Of a DNA stretch of 64,000 nt, positions 9,042 to 17,407 are shown in pieces. The notes beneath the pieces were generated by a model, which did not search any database, was not told where the DNA came from, and worked only from the letters and a program-made list of their open reading frames with translations. The stretch comes from CAYUMU01 sp964445985 (GTDB taxonomy: Bacteria; Planctomycetota; Planctomycetia; Pirellulales; S012-138). The stretch covers positions 1 through 64,000 of the forward strand of contig CAYUMU010000027.1 in NCBI GenBank assembly GCA_964445985.1, read 5' to 3'. The translations under genes and the position numbers were made by a program. Numbering within the stretch: position 1 is the stretch's first letter; every line of letters starts with the position of its first letter.

Positions 9042-10385
9042 ATGTACCAACGCATCTTGATAGCCAACCGAGGCGAAATCGCCCTGCGAATCATTCGCGC
9101 CTGCCGCGAAATGGGCATCGAAACCGTGGCGGTGTTCAGCGAGGCCGATCGCGGCGCGTATTACCTGGAACTGGCCGACGAGAAGTATTGCATCGGGCCT
9201 CCCCGGCCGGGAGATAGTTACCTGAAGCAGAGCCATGTGATCGCGGCCGCCGAAGTGGGCAATGTGCAGGCCGTGCACCCCGGCTATGGTTTCCTGGCCG
9301 AGAACGCCGACTTTGCCGACATGTGCCGCGACTGCAAGATCGACTTCATTGGCCCGCCACCCGAAGCCATGGCCATGCTGGGCGATAAAAACAGCGCCCG
9401 CAAGCTGGCCCGCGAGGCTGGCGTGCCCGTGGTGCCTGGCAGCGATGGTCTGATCGATAACGATAAAGACGCGCAGCGGGTGGCCAACGAAATTGGCTAT
9501 CCGGTGCTCATCAAGGCCTCGGCCGGCGGCGGCGGACGCGGCATGCGCGTGGCCCTCAACGATCTCAAACTCAAGACCGAATTGCAGGCGGCCCAGGCAG
9601 AAGCTCAATCGGCGTTTGGCAATCCGGCCGTGTATCTCGAGCGATATGTCGAGAACCCGCGGCACGTGGAAGTGCAAATCCTGGCCGACAAACACGGCAA
9701 CGTGGTGCATTTGTACGAGCGTGACTGCACGGCGCAGCGTCGCCATCAAAAACTAATCGAAGAAAGCCCGGCTCCCGATCTATCGGTCAAGACTCGGGAA
9801 GCCCTCTGCGAAGCGGCCGTGCGCTTGGCCAAAGCCGCCAACTACACCAACGCCGGCACCGTGGAGTTCATTGTCGATCGCGAGGAAAACTTCTACTTTA
9901 TCGAGGTCAACACGCGGATTCAGGTGGAACACCCCGTGACCGAAACGGTTACGGGCATCGATCTGATCAAGGCCCAAATTCGCGTGTCGGCAGGCGAGCC
10001 GCTGGGGTTTACTCAAGACGATATCAAGCTGAATGGCTGCGCCATCGAATGCCGGATCAACGCCGAGGATCCCAACGATAACTTCCGCCCTTCCCCCGGC
10101 AAAATCGAGCTGTTGATTCCCCCCGGCGGACCCGGCGTTCGCTTCGATTCGCATGCCCACAGCGGCTACGTGGTATCGCCGTACTACGATTCGATGATCG
10201 GCAAGATCATCGTTCATAAACCGACGCGTGCCGAAGCCATTGCCTGCATGCTGCGGGCGCTCGATGAAATGCGCGTGGTAGGATTGAAAACCACGCAGCC
10301 GATTCTCAAGAGCATCCTCAGCCACTCCGCGTTTGCGGCTGCCCGGATCGATACCACCTGGGTGGAGCGAACCTGGCACCGTTAG
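9042..10385 (+). CDS. accC: Acetyl-CoA carboxylase biotin carboxylase subunit
   Basis: A 447-residue ATP-grasp enzyme, the usual length for AccC, that carboxylates biotin on AccB using ATP and bicarbonate. It starts MYQRILIANRGEIALRII, the family N-terminus. The Gly-rich ATP-binding loop (KASAGGGGRGMR), the RDCTAQRRHQKLIEE stretch, EVNTRIQVEHPVTE and ECRINAED are all present. The frame is open upstream to 8961 but the ATG at 9042 gives the canonical start. It is likely cotranscribed with accB. Carboxyltransferase subunits are not in this window. Confidence 0.96.
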   Translation: MYQRILIANRGEIALRIIRACREMGIETVAVFSEADRGAYYLELADEKYCIGPPRPGDSYLKQSHVIAAAEVGNVQAVHPGYGFLAENADFADMCRDCKIDFIGPPPEAMAMLGDKNSARKLAREAGVPVVPGSDGLIDNDKDAQRVANEIGYPVLIKASAGGGGRGMRVALNDLKLKTELQAAQAEAQSAFGNPAVYLERYVENPRHVEVQILADKHGNVVHLYERDCTAQRRHQKLIEESPAPDLSVKTREALCEAAVRLAKAANYTNAGTVEFIVDREENFYFIEVNTRIQVEHPVTETVTGIDLIKAQIRVSAGEPLGFTQDDIKLNGCAIECRINAEDPNDNFRPSPGKIELLIPPGGPGVRFDSHAHSGYVVSPYYDSMIGKIIVHKPTRAEAIACMLRALDEMRVVGLKTTQPILKSILSHSAFAAARIDTTWVERTWHR

Positions 10386-10545
10386 AAGGCCGTCTGCGTT
10401 TGGCACGATTGGCGCGTTTTGGCGAATTCAACCTTGAGCCAGCGCGGTACAATCGTGGTCAGGCGGGGTCGTTTTCCGAGGGCCGGAACGAGTCCCCCGC
10501 GTGACGCGCAAAATCAGACTTCCAGACATGTGAAAGGTCCATCGC

Positions 10546-11412
10546 ATGCGCTTTACCAAAATGCAAGGAGCAGGCAACGACTACGTGTATGTCGACTGCT
10601 TCCAGGAGCCCATGCCAGACAACCCGGCCAGCCTGGCCAAGGCCATTGCCGACCGGCATTTCGGCGTGGGGGGTGATGGGCTGATCCTCATTTGCCCCTC
10701 GGAAGTGGCCGACGCCCGCATGCGGATGTTCAATGCGGATGGCTCCGAGTCCGAAATGTGCGGCAATGGCGTGCGCTGCGTGGCCAAGTACGTGTATGAC
10801 CACGGCATTGCTCAAAATGAAACCCTGCAAATCGAAACCGGCGCCGGCGTGCTCGATTTTGAACTGTACTTGAACGATGGCAAGGTCGATCGCGTTCGCG
10901 TGGATATGGGCGAGCCGATCCTCGAAGGCAAACGCATCCCCACGGTGCTGCCCGGCTCGCGGATCGTGAATCATCCGCTGGAAGACAACCCCGACGCGCC
11001 CAAGAACTCATGGTGGCGCGAGGTGGGGCTCGATCCGCGGTTTACCCTGGTTTCGATGGGCAATCCGCACATGGTGCTGTTCTGCGAAGACGTGGCCCGG
11101 GTTCCCCTGGAGCACGTCGGCCCCCATTTCGAACACGATCCGCTCTTCCCGCGACGCATCAACGTGCATTTCGTGCACAAGCATAGGTCCGGCGAAGTGA
11201 CCATGCGCACTTGGGAACGCGGGACCGGCGTCACGCTGGCCTGCGGAACCGGCGCCAGCGCCGTGTGCGTGGCCGGAGTGCTGACCGGCCACACCGATCG
11301 CACCATTTTAGCCCACCTGCCCGGCGGCGATCTGACGCTGGAGTGGAACGAGGCCAACAACCACGTGTACATGACCGGCCCTGCCGTGGAAGTATTCAGC
11401 GGCGAGTGGTGA
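10546..11412 (+). CDS. dapF: Diaminopimelate epimerase
   Basis: A 288-residue cytoplasmic enzyme that interconverts LL- and meso-diaminopimelate for lysine and peptidoglycan synthesis. The two active-site cysteines are visible: Cys72 in SEMCGNGVRC and Cys233 in LACGTGAS. The N-terminus (MRFTKMQGAGNDYVYVD) is typical. GAAAGG lies about 8 bases upstream of the ATG. It contains an acidic segment (LEDNPDAPKNSWWREVG) before the second domain that is slightly longer than in E. coli. Presence of dapF fits a planctomycete that makes peptidoglycan. No other dap gene is adjacent. Confidence 0.96.
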   Translation: MRFTKMQGAGNDYVYVDCFQEPMPDNPASLAKAIADRHFGVGGDGLILICPSEVADARMRMFNADGSESEMCGNGVRCVAKYVYDHGIAQNETLQIETGAGVLDFELYLNDGKVDRVRVDMGEPILEGKRIPTVLPGSRIVNHPLEDNPDAPKNSWWREVGLDPRFTLVSMGNPHMVLFCEDVARVPLEHVGPHFEHDPLFPRRINVHFVHKHRSGEVTMRTWERGTGVTLACGTGASAVCVAGVLTGHTDRTILAHLPGGDLTLEWNEANNHVYMTGPAVEVFSGEW

Positions 11413-11550
11413 TCGGCCCGTTCTCGCCGAATTTCAGCGGAACGCGACTCTTCAGAACACACGTGGTGACTCTCTGCCTGGCGGTTTATAGTTCCAGCAG
11501 GAGAGTTCCCTTCTGGTTGGACGGTGCCTTTTACGCTCGCGGGTTGCTTC

Positions 11551-13395
11551 ATGGGTTACCGTTCGTTGCAGGCTTGCGTGGCCGATCTGGCGAAGAAAGG
11601 GCATCTCCTTCGCATCACCGCCGAGGTCGATCCCCACCTGGAAATCGCCGAAATCCAACGACGCGTGTTCGCCGCCGGCGGGCCGGCGATTCTATTCACT
11701 CGGGTAAAGAACTGCAGATTTCCGTTGCTCGCGAATCTGTTCGGCACGAAAGCCCGGGTGAAATACATCTTTCGCGACACGCTCGGCGCTGTGCGGCGAC
11801 TGATCGAATTGAAGACCGACCCGGCGGAAGCCATGCGGCATCCCTTTCGGTCGCTGGCAGCCTCGCGGCACGCCCTGCACATGCTCCCCAAGCGGGTGCG
11901 GCGCGGCCCGGTGTTGGTGTGCGAAACCACCGTGGACCAGTTGCCATCGATCCGTTCTTGGCCGCTCGATGGCGGCGGATTCATCACGCTGCCGCAGGTG
12001 TATACCGAAGACCCCAATCGCCCCGGTTGGAAGCACTCCAACTTGGGCATGTACCGCGTGCAACTCGACGGCAACCAATATCAACCCGGCGCCGAGATTG
12101 GCTTGCACTACCAGATTCATCGCGGCATTGGCGTGCATCACGCTGCCGCCGTGAAAGCCGGCAAGCCGCTGCGGGTGAATATCTTTGTGGGCGGAAACCC
12201 GGCCATGATGCTGGCCGCCGTGATGCCGCTGCCCGAAGGCATGTCGGAACTGATGTTCGCCGGGGCTTTGGCGGGGCGTCGCGTGAGGATGGCTTCGCAG
12301 GCAGGCGGACCCGCGATTGCCGCCGAGGCCGATTTTTGCATTGTCGGCGAGATCGACCCCGACCGGCTATTGCCAGAAGGCCCTTTTGGCGATCACTTGG
12401 GCTATTACAGCCTGGCCCACGATTTTCCCGTGATGAAGGTGAAGAAAGTCTATCACCGCAAAAATGCCATCTGGCCCTTCACCGTGGTAGGCCGGCCGCC
12501 GCAGGAAGACACGCTGTTTGGCTGGATCATTCATGAACTGACTGGGCCGGTGATTCCCACGGTGCTGCCGGGCGTGAAAGAGGTGCATGCCGTGGACGCG
12601 GCCGGCGTGCATCCGCTGCTGCTGGCGATCGGCAGCGAACGGTACACGCCTTACAACATGCGGCGCGAGCCGATGGAACTGCTGACGCAAGCCAACGCCA
12701 TTTTGGGACAAGGCCAAATGTCGCTGGCCAAATACCTGTTCATCGCCGCCGAGCAGGATGCCCCCGGCCTGAAATTGCACGAAATACCAACCTTTTTCCA
12801 ACATGTGCTCCAGCGCGTGGATTGGCGGCGCGATCTCCATTTTCAAACCCGCACCACGATCGATACGCTGGATTACTCGGGCAGTGGGTTGAACCAAGGG
12901 AGCAAACTGGTGGTGGCCGCCGTGGGCGAGAAACAGCGGGAACTGCCGTCGGAACTGCCGAGCGAGCTTGGACTGCCTGAGGGTTTTTCAAACCCGCGGG
13001 TTTTGATGCCCGGCATGCTGGCGGTGAACGGCCCAGCCGTGGCTGCCGCGAATGGTGATGCGGTTGGGGCCGCCGCCACTCGGTTCTGTGCGCATTTTGA
13101 TCGTCGGGCGGCCATCAACGCCTTCCCGCTGATCGTGATCGTGGACGATAGCCAGTTTTGTGCCCAGTCGCTCAACAACTGGCTCTGGGTCACCTTCACC
13201 CGCTCCAACCCGGCCGCCGACGTGCATGGCATCGAGGCATTCAGCGAAGACAAGCACTGGGGCTGCCGAGGCGCGATGGTGATCGACGCCCGCATTAAAC
13301 CGCACCACGCCCCGCCGCTGGTGGAAGACCCAGATGTTAGCCGGAAGGTGGATGCGCTGGCGGCCAAGGGCGGGCCGCTCTATGGCGTGATCTAA
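11551..13395 (+). CDS. UbiD family decarboxylase
   Basis: A 614-residue protein of the UbiD prenyl-FMN-dependent decarboxylase family. Family stretches include GMYRVQLDGN, HYQIHRGIGVHHA, VGGNPAMMLAA, EGPFGDHLGYYS and GSERYTPYNMRREP. It is longer than E. coli UbiD (about 500 residues) and closer in length to the 600-residue decarboxylases of the futalosine menaquinone route; that assignment is an inference and no other mqn gene is in the window. The ATG at 11551 (MGYRSLQACVADL) is preferred to the GTG at 11524. No signal peptide; cytoplasmic. It lies 138 bp after dapF. Confidence 0.85.
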   Translation: MGYRSLQACVADLAKKGHLLRITAEVDPHLEIAEIQRRVFAAGGPAILFTRVKNCRFPLLANLFGTKARVKYIFRDTLGAVRRLIELKTDPAEAMRHPFRSLAASRHALHMLPKRVRRGPVLVCETTVDQLPSIRSWPLDGGGFITLPQVYTEDPNRPGWKHSNLGMYRVQLDGNQYQPGAEIGLHYQIHRGIGVHHAAAVKAGKPLRVNIFVGGNPAMMLAAVMPLPEGMSELMFAGALAGRRVRMASQAGGPAIAAEADFCIVGEIDPDRLLPEGPFGDHLGYYSLAHDFPVMKVKKVYHRKNAIWPFTVVGRPPQEDTLFGWIIHELTGPVIPTVLPGVKEVHAVDAAGVHPLLLAIGSERYTPYNMRREPMELLTQANAILGQGQMSLAKYLFIAAEQDAPGLKLHEIPTFFQHVLQRVDWRRDLHFQTRTTIDTLDYSGSGLNQGSKLVVAAVGEKQRELPSELPSELGLPEGFSNPRVLMPGMLAVNGPAVAAANGDAVGAAATRFCAHFDRRAAINAFPLIVIVDDSQFCAQSLNNWLWVTFTRSNPAADVHGIEAFSEDKHWGCRGAMVIDARIKPHHAPPLVEDPDVSRKVDALAAKGGPLYGVI

Positions 13396-13415
13396 TTGCC
13401 TTCCCCTCCTCGCCG

Positions 13416-14144
13416 TCAATTCTTGATGAGAAGTGCTTTGAGCTTGCGCAGCTCCGTTCTTTCTTGCTTGACCTTGTCGATAAACTCCTGGATGCGAACC
13501 TGAACTTTGCGATGCAAGGCTTGGTTGCGGGAGTCAATCGTCGCGATGAGAAAGCCATCGACGCGGGGGTCGTTGGGAGCCGAGTACGGCGATAACAATT
13601 GCAGTTCTTCCAACGGAATAATCAGACCGATGTAACTGTCGGGATCAGAGGGTTTAACCGGTTTGAAAATGCCGACGATTTGCCAGCGGACTCCTAGCGA
13701 GAGAAACTCGTCGCCCACGGCGGTTGCGGTTTGCTTCGCCAGGTTCTGATTGATTACGGCGGCGAATCGGTCGGATCGTTGGAGCTGACGTCCCTCAGTT
13801 ATTGTGTAAAGGCCCAGTACACGGGTGCCGGGCCGAAAGCCCACGACGACGATCTGTTTCTTGTTCTCCAGCGAATCCACTTCGGTCAGGGTGGGGACAA
13901 CTTCATAAACCCCTGGGATCTTGCTCAACTCGACTTCCAGGCTAACGGGGATCTTGCCAATAAAGCCGCTCAAGTTCCCCGTCGGAAAGAGGCTCAGTTC
14001 GTAGGAGGGCGGGCTTCTTGGGAAGGGTGAACCACCGGCCAACTCGCCCGGAGCGGGCTTTGGCATGAGCAGCGCCCCCAGGCCGACGGCCGCCAACACC
14101 AGGGCCGTGGCCTGATAGGTTGTGAAGGGAAGGGCGTGGAACAT
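13416..14144 (-). CDS. Free-standing MacB-like periplasmic-domain protein, copy A
   Basis: A 242-residue protein with one N-terminal hydrophobic segment (ATALVLAAVGLGALLM) followed by a soluble domain resembling the periplasmic core of MacB/FtsX-type ABC permeases (GVYEVVPTLTEVD, EGRQLQRSDRFAAVI, WQIVGIFKP, NDPRVDGFLIATID). It lacks the later membrane helices of a real permease, and no ABC ATPase is adjacent. It is clearly paralogous to the gene at 14549-15439: the same blocks appear in the same order. The C-terminal 40 residues look coiled coil. The two copies, with a stub of mnmA between them, look like products of a tandem duplication. Function unknown. Confidence 0.7.
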   Translation of the reverse strand: MFHALPFTTYQATALVLAAVGLGALLMPKPAPGELAGGSPFPRSPPSYELSLFPTGNLSGFIGKIPVSLEVELSKIPGVYEVVPTLTEVDSLENKKQIVVVGFRPGTRVLGLYTITEGRQLQRSDRFAAVINQNLAKQTATAVGDEFLSLGVRWQIVGIFKPVKPSDPDSYIGLIIPLEELQLLSPYSAPNDPRVDGFLIATIDSRNQALHRKVQVRIQEFIDKVKQERTELRKLKALLIKN

Positions 14145-14176
14145 GGGGCGAGGCTCATTGTCAGGAGAGACGCAAT

Positions 14177-14240
14177 AAGGATCGGGGATTAAATAACTTC
14201 CAAATACGTCGTCATCCTCGCGAAGGCGGGGATCCAGGGC
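14177..14240. repeat. Dispersed intergenic repeat, 25-bp unit plus REP-like stem
   Basis: Positions 14177-14201 match 53172-53196 with two differences in 25 bases (an AAGGATCG...GGATTAA...AACTTCC block). The following 14210-14240 contains a REP-like sequence of the form GTCATCC-CGCGAAGGCGGGGATCC, also echoed at about 53200-53220 and 32896-32977. It lies just upstream of the leftward gene starting at 14144. Confidence 0.6.
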
Positions 14241-14457
14241 ACGGGAGCAAAACAGTGAATTACCGTTGGGTCAAAACGACACAACGGCTTCAGACCTTCT
14301 TGGGATGTTGTTTTGTTCTCAATCTTAACTATGGCCAGGCCGGTTACACGGAGTTGGCTCAGTTACATTTCGCCCCAAGCAAGATAAAATTGGAAAACGG
14401 ACTACACGGAATTGTGCGGTTGGTGTTCCGGTTCTCCCCATTCCCTGGCAGGTTTTG

Positions 14458-14592
14458 ATGGCGCGTGTCGTAGTAGCCATGTCGGGCGGTGTCGATAGCA
14501 GCGTGGCGGCGGTCTGGCGGCGAAATGCGGACCCCCGCAGGGGATTATCTAACGCTCTGGCACCGGAGCCTTCAAATCGTCTGGCAGATTGA
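14458..14592 (+). pseudogene. mnmA 5'-end stub (duplicated fragment)
   Basis: The first 58 bases (14458-14515) repeat the first 58 bases of the intact mnmA gene (15713-15770) with four differences, all in the first 16 bases; the last 42 are identical. The stub encodes MARVVVAMSGGVDSSVAAV, including the SGGVDSS P-loop, then runs out of homology and stops at 14590-14592 after 44 codons. It overlaps the 3' end of the leftward gene at 14549. It cannot be a working enzyme. It most likely marks the junction of a tandem duplication. Confidence 0.85.
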
Positions 14593-15439
14593 TCTTGAAA
14601 TTGAACTCTTTGTCGCCCTTGATGGGCTCGAGCTCTTCCAGAAAACGTTGCTCCTCGGCCTCGAATGCTTTCCTCCGATGCTTCATGAATTCATCCGGTA
14701 AGAATGCACTGGTGCGTATCTGAATTTTTCCTTGTTGCTTTAGTTTCACCAGGAGGGCATTCACCTCGCTCTGGACTTTGACGTGTTGCTCTCGATTCTT
14801 GGGATCAGTGGTGGAGATGAAGAATCCGAGAACCCGGGGATCATCTGGCCGGTTTAGTTGGGTAAGTTCCTGCAGTTGTGCCAGTGGAACAATGGCCAGG
14901 TTGGGTTCGATATCATTGTTCGTTTTGAAAATGCCGACGACCTTCCAGGTTTCCGTCAAGGATTCGACAGTATCGTCCACTTGCAGATTTTCTTTCTCAG
15001 CAACTTTGCTACCGACCATCATGGCGAACCGATCGGTTCGCTTTAGTTTGCGACCTGCCAGCATTTGGTAGTGCTCAAACACTGCCGTCTCGGGCACGTA
15101 CCCGCATAGTGGAAATGCCAGTCCGGTGAACCTAAATTCCACAAGCGAAGGAGTGACGGACTGAACTCCTTCAATCTTGACCAAGTGGGATTCCAAGCTT
15201 TGCGACATGGTCCTGGACCGCATTGCAAATTCGCCCGTTCCTTCAAAAGCAACGATTACATGCGTGCCAAGTTCGCGGTGCAGGGCGGCGAATTGCGCGT
15301 CTTCTTCTTTGGCGTTGGTCTCGACCGCCTGGTCTTCCGCCTGGCAAGCGCTGCCAACCGCAAGCATGGCGGCCAGAGCCAGATGAAACACCGCGGAGCG
15401 GCGGCCGACATCAATTGGCAAGATATCCGGGAGCAACAT
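14549..15439 (-). CDS. Free-standing MacB-like periplasmic-domain protein, copy B
   Basis: A 296-residue exported protein with a signal-peptide-like N-terminus (FHLALAAMLAVGSACQA). The body aligns by eye with copy A: GVQSVTPSLVEF, AGRKLKRTDRFAMMVGSKV, WKVVGIFKT and DDPRVLGFFISTTD. It adds about 50 charged residues at the C-terminus. AGGAG 8 bases upstream supports the ATG at 15439. Like copy A it has no permease helices and no ATPase partner. It may be a periplasmic protein derived from an ABC permease core domain. Identity between copies is roughly one third by eye, so the duplication is old or the copies evolved fast. Confidence 0.7.
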   Translation of the reverse strand: MLLPDILPIDVGRRSAVFHLALAAMLAVGSACQAEDQAVETNAKEEDAQFAALHRELGTHVIVAFEGTGEFAMRSRTMSQSLESHLVKIEGVQSVTPSLVEFRFTGLAFPLCGYVPETAVFEHYQMLAGRKLKRTDRFAMMVGSKVAEKENLQVDDTVESLTETWKVVGIFKTNNDIEPNLAIVPLAQLQELTQLNRPDDPRVLGFFISTTDPKNREQHVKVQSEVNALLVKLKQQGKIQIRTSAFLPDEFMKHRRKAFEAEEQRFLEELEPIKGDKEFNFKINLPDDLKAPVPER

Positions 15440-15483
15440 GCGGGCACTCCTAAGATTGCTGTTTGGGATTGCACGAAAAACAA

Positions 15484-15535
15484 AGTCGGCTTTCGCTCCG
15501 CGAAAGCAAATCCTTTCGCGGAGCGAAAGGCGACT
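15484..15535. repeat. Palindromic repeat element, copy 1
   Basis: Two 23-bp arms (15484-15506 and 15513-15535), complementary at 22 of 23 positions, flank a 6-base loop; the core is CTTTCGCTCCGCGAAAG. The same element occurs in reverse orientation at 22792-22842. It lies between copy B (start 15439) and mnmA (start 15713). No open gene overlaps it and no T run follows. Confidence 0.9.
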
Positions 15536-15712
15536 ATGCCCGAAAGCTATTCTTCATGGGTTCCTTAACGATGGTCCGAGGGAGAAACTGCAAGGGAAAA
15601 TCGTTCGCATGGTTAGCCGGTCGCATTTGGAGCCGGGTTGTATAGAATTGTTGAACGGAGGGCGATTTCCGCCCTTTACAGCCAACTCAACCAACATTCT
15701 ACAGAAATATTG

Positions 15713-16849
15713 ATGGCACGCGTTGTATTAGCCATGTCGGGCGGTGTCGATAGCAGCGTGGCGGCGGTCTTGCTGCAGCAAGCAGGCCACGAGGTGATCG
15801 GGCTGTTCATGCGGCATGGGCAGGCCATCGAAGAAACCTGCGCCGTGCCCTCGGGTGGCGGAATCTCCGGCGTGGCCGCCGCCAACCTGCAGTTGCCGAT
15901 TGTGACCGCGGCCAGTCACAAGCAGGGGTGTTGCACGGCATCCGATGCTCAGGATGCCCGGCGGGTGGCGGATAAACTCGACATTCCCTTCTACGCGATC
16001 AACTTCGAGACCGAGTTCGGCCGGATTATCGACTATTTTGTGGAAGAGTACTCGGCCGGACGCACGCCGAACCCCTGCGTGGTGTGCAACAACTGGCTCA
16101 AGTTCGGCAGCCTGTGCGACTATGCCGACAGCGTGGGGGCCGACTTCATTGCCACGGGGCATTACGCGCAGCTCACGCCGGTGGATGGTTTACCTGGGCC
16201 GGCCTTGCGGCGCGGCGTGGATCCTGGCAAGGATCAGTCGTACGTGCTGTTTGGCATTCGCCGCGAGCTCTTGCCGCGACTGATGTTTCCGGTGGGAAAT
16301 TTTGAGAAGCCGGCGATACGGGAGATTGCCCGCACGCTGGGCTTGCGGGTGGCCGACAAGAAAGACAGCTACGAAATTTGCTTTGTGCCGGGCGGCGATT
16401 ACGGAGCGTTCTTGCAGACTCGCCTCAACGCCGACGACCGCCAGGGAGAGATTGTGACGACGGGGGGCGAAGTGCTCGGCCGTCACACCGGGATCGAACA
16501 CTTTACCATTGGCCAGCGCAAGGGGCTGGGCGTGGCGGTGGGTGAACCTCGCTATGTGGTGCGGTTGGAGCCGGAGTCGCGGCGGGTGGTGGTCGGCACG
16601 CGCGAAGAACTGGCCCGAAGTGCATTCACTGCGGCCCGTTGCAATTGGCTGGTCGATCCGCCGAGCGGTTCGTTCCGTTGCGACGTCAAAATCCGTTACT
16701 TGAGCACGCCGGCGCCGGGCACAGTCACGCCTTTGGAAGATGGCCGGCTGGCGTTTGAACTGGACGAACCTCAATATGGCGTGGCGCCGGGCCAGGCGGC
16801 CGTTTGTTATGAGGGCGATCGCGTGTTGGGTGGGGGCTGGATTGAATAG
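15713..16849 (+). CDS. mnmA: tRNA-specific 2-thiouridylase
   Basis: A 378-residue enzyme that uses ATP and a persulphide to thiolate U34 of tRNAs for Lys, Glu and Gln. The PP-loop SGGVDSS is at residues 9-15, the catalytic Cys122 sits in TPNPCVVCN, and the second cysteine lies in YEICFVPGGDY. Between the first strand and the CC motif (residues 73-74) is an insertion of about 30 residues compared with E. coli MnmA (CAVPSGGGISGVAAANLQL). The ATG at 15713 gives the canonical N-terminus; the frame is open upstream without family sequence. A near-identical copy of its first 58 bases lies at 14458. Confidence 0.95.
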   Translation: MARVVLAMSGGVDSSVAAVLLQQAGHEVIGLFMRHGQAIEETCAVPSGGGISGVAAANLQLPIVTAASHKQGCCTASDAQDARRVADKLDIPFYAINFETEFGRIIDYFVEEYSAGRTPNPCVVCNNWLKFGSLCDYADSVGADFIATGHYAQLTPVDGLPGPALRRGVDPGKDQSYVLFGIRRELLPRLMFPVGNFEKPAIREIARTLGLRVADKKDSYEICFVPGGDYGAFLQTRLNADDRQGEIVTTGGEVLGRHTGIEHFTIGQRKGLGVAVGEPRYVVRLEPESRRVVVGTREELARSAFTAARCNWLVDPPSGSFRCDVKIRYLSTPAPGTVTPLEDGRLAFELDEPQYGVAPGQAAVCYEGDRVLGGGWIE

Positions 16850-17407
16850 GTTCTGGCTAGGCCTGCGCCTCTCTTGCTGAGCGCGTTGGCCGGCTTGAAG
16901 AAGGTGGACGTGAAACGGCAACGGTTGCGAAGGCTTTAACGGCAGCCGGGGCGTGCAGCAGGCGAAATGGCATCTCACCCGGTCTGCCTGCTGGTGTCGC
17001 CAGCACTCGCCATAGGGCCACATTTTTTAGGGAGCAAGCAGCGCATCGCGGTTCCGCCATTGTTTCCTTGGCCATGGGGGGAGAACGGTGAGCCTAACTT
17101 GGCCTGGTGTCCCTGGTTGTTTCCAGGCTGGGGATCCGCACGAGCCCCGGCGGCACTCAACCCAGAGAAGCTGGTCCAAGCCGCAACGGGTGCTCAGCCC
17201 GTTGCCTTGTCACCTGGCCCTCCTACGATTGCCATAGCCCACGACAGGCCAGCTGCCAGGCCTCGCACGGCACCGATAGCACGGGGAACGCGTGCTTTCC
17301 TTTCCTGCGGGCAAAATGGCGGTCACATTCTTGGCAGGACGCCTCCCCCCAATCTCACTTTCTTCGGGCTGCAAAACGCACCCGCGGCAACTTTGAGGAG
17401 GCCAACA
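16850..17407. other. Intergenic, nothing recognised
   Basis: About 560 bp between mnmA and the next rightward gene. The frame of the 17408 gene stays open through most of it, but the encoded sequence (Pro, Gly and Trp-rich) is not protein-like and no ribosome binding site supports an earlier start. Short opposite-strand open frames have no recognisable domain. Confidence 0.4.

Noticed and set aside
11211..12536. 441-codon plus-strand frame overlapping dapF and UbiD
   Set aside because: Arg/Pro/Ser-rich translation with no domain; both overlapped genes have clear family motifs in another frame.
14549..15439. Reading the two MacB-like genes as parts of one broken ABC permease
   Set aside because: Both contain the same core domain in full, so they are paralogs rather than two halves, and neither has permease helices.
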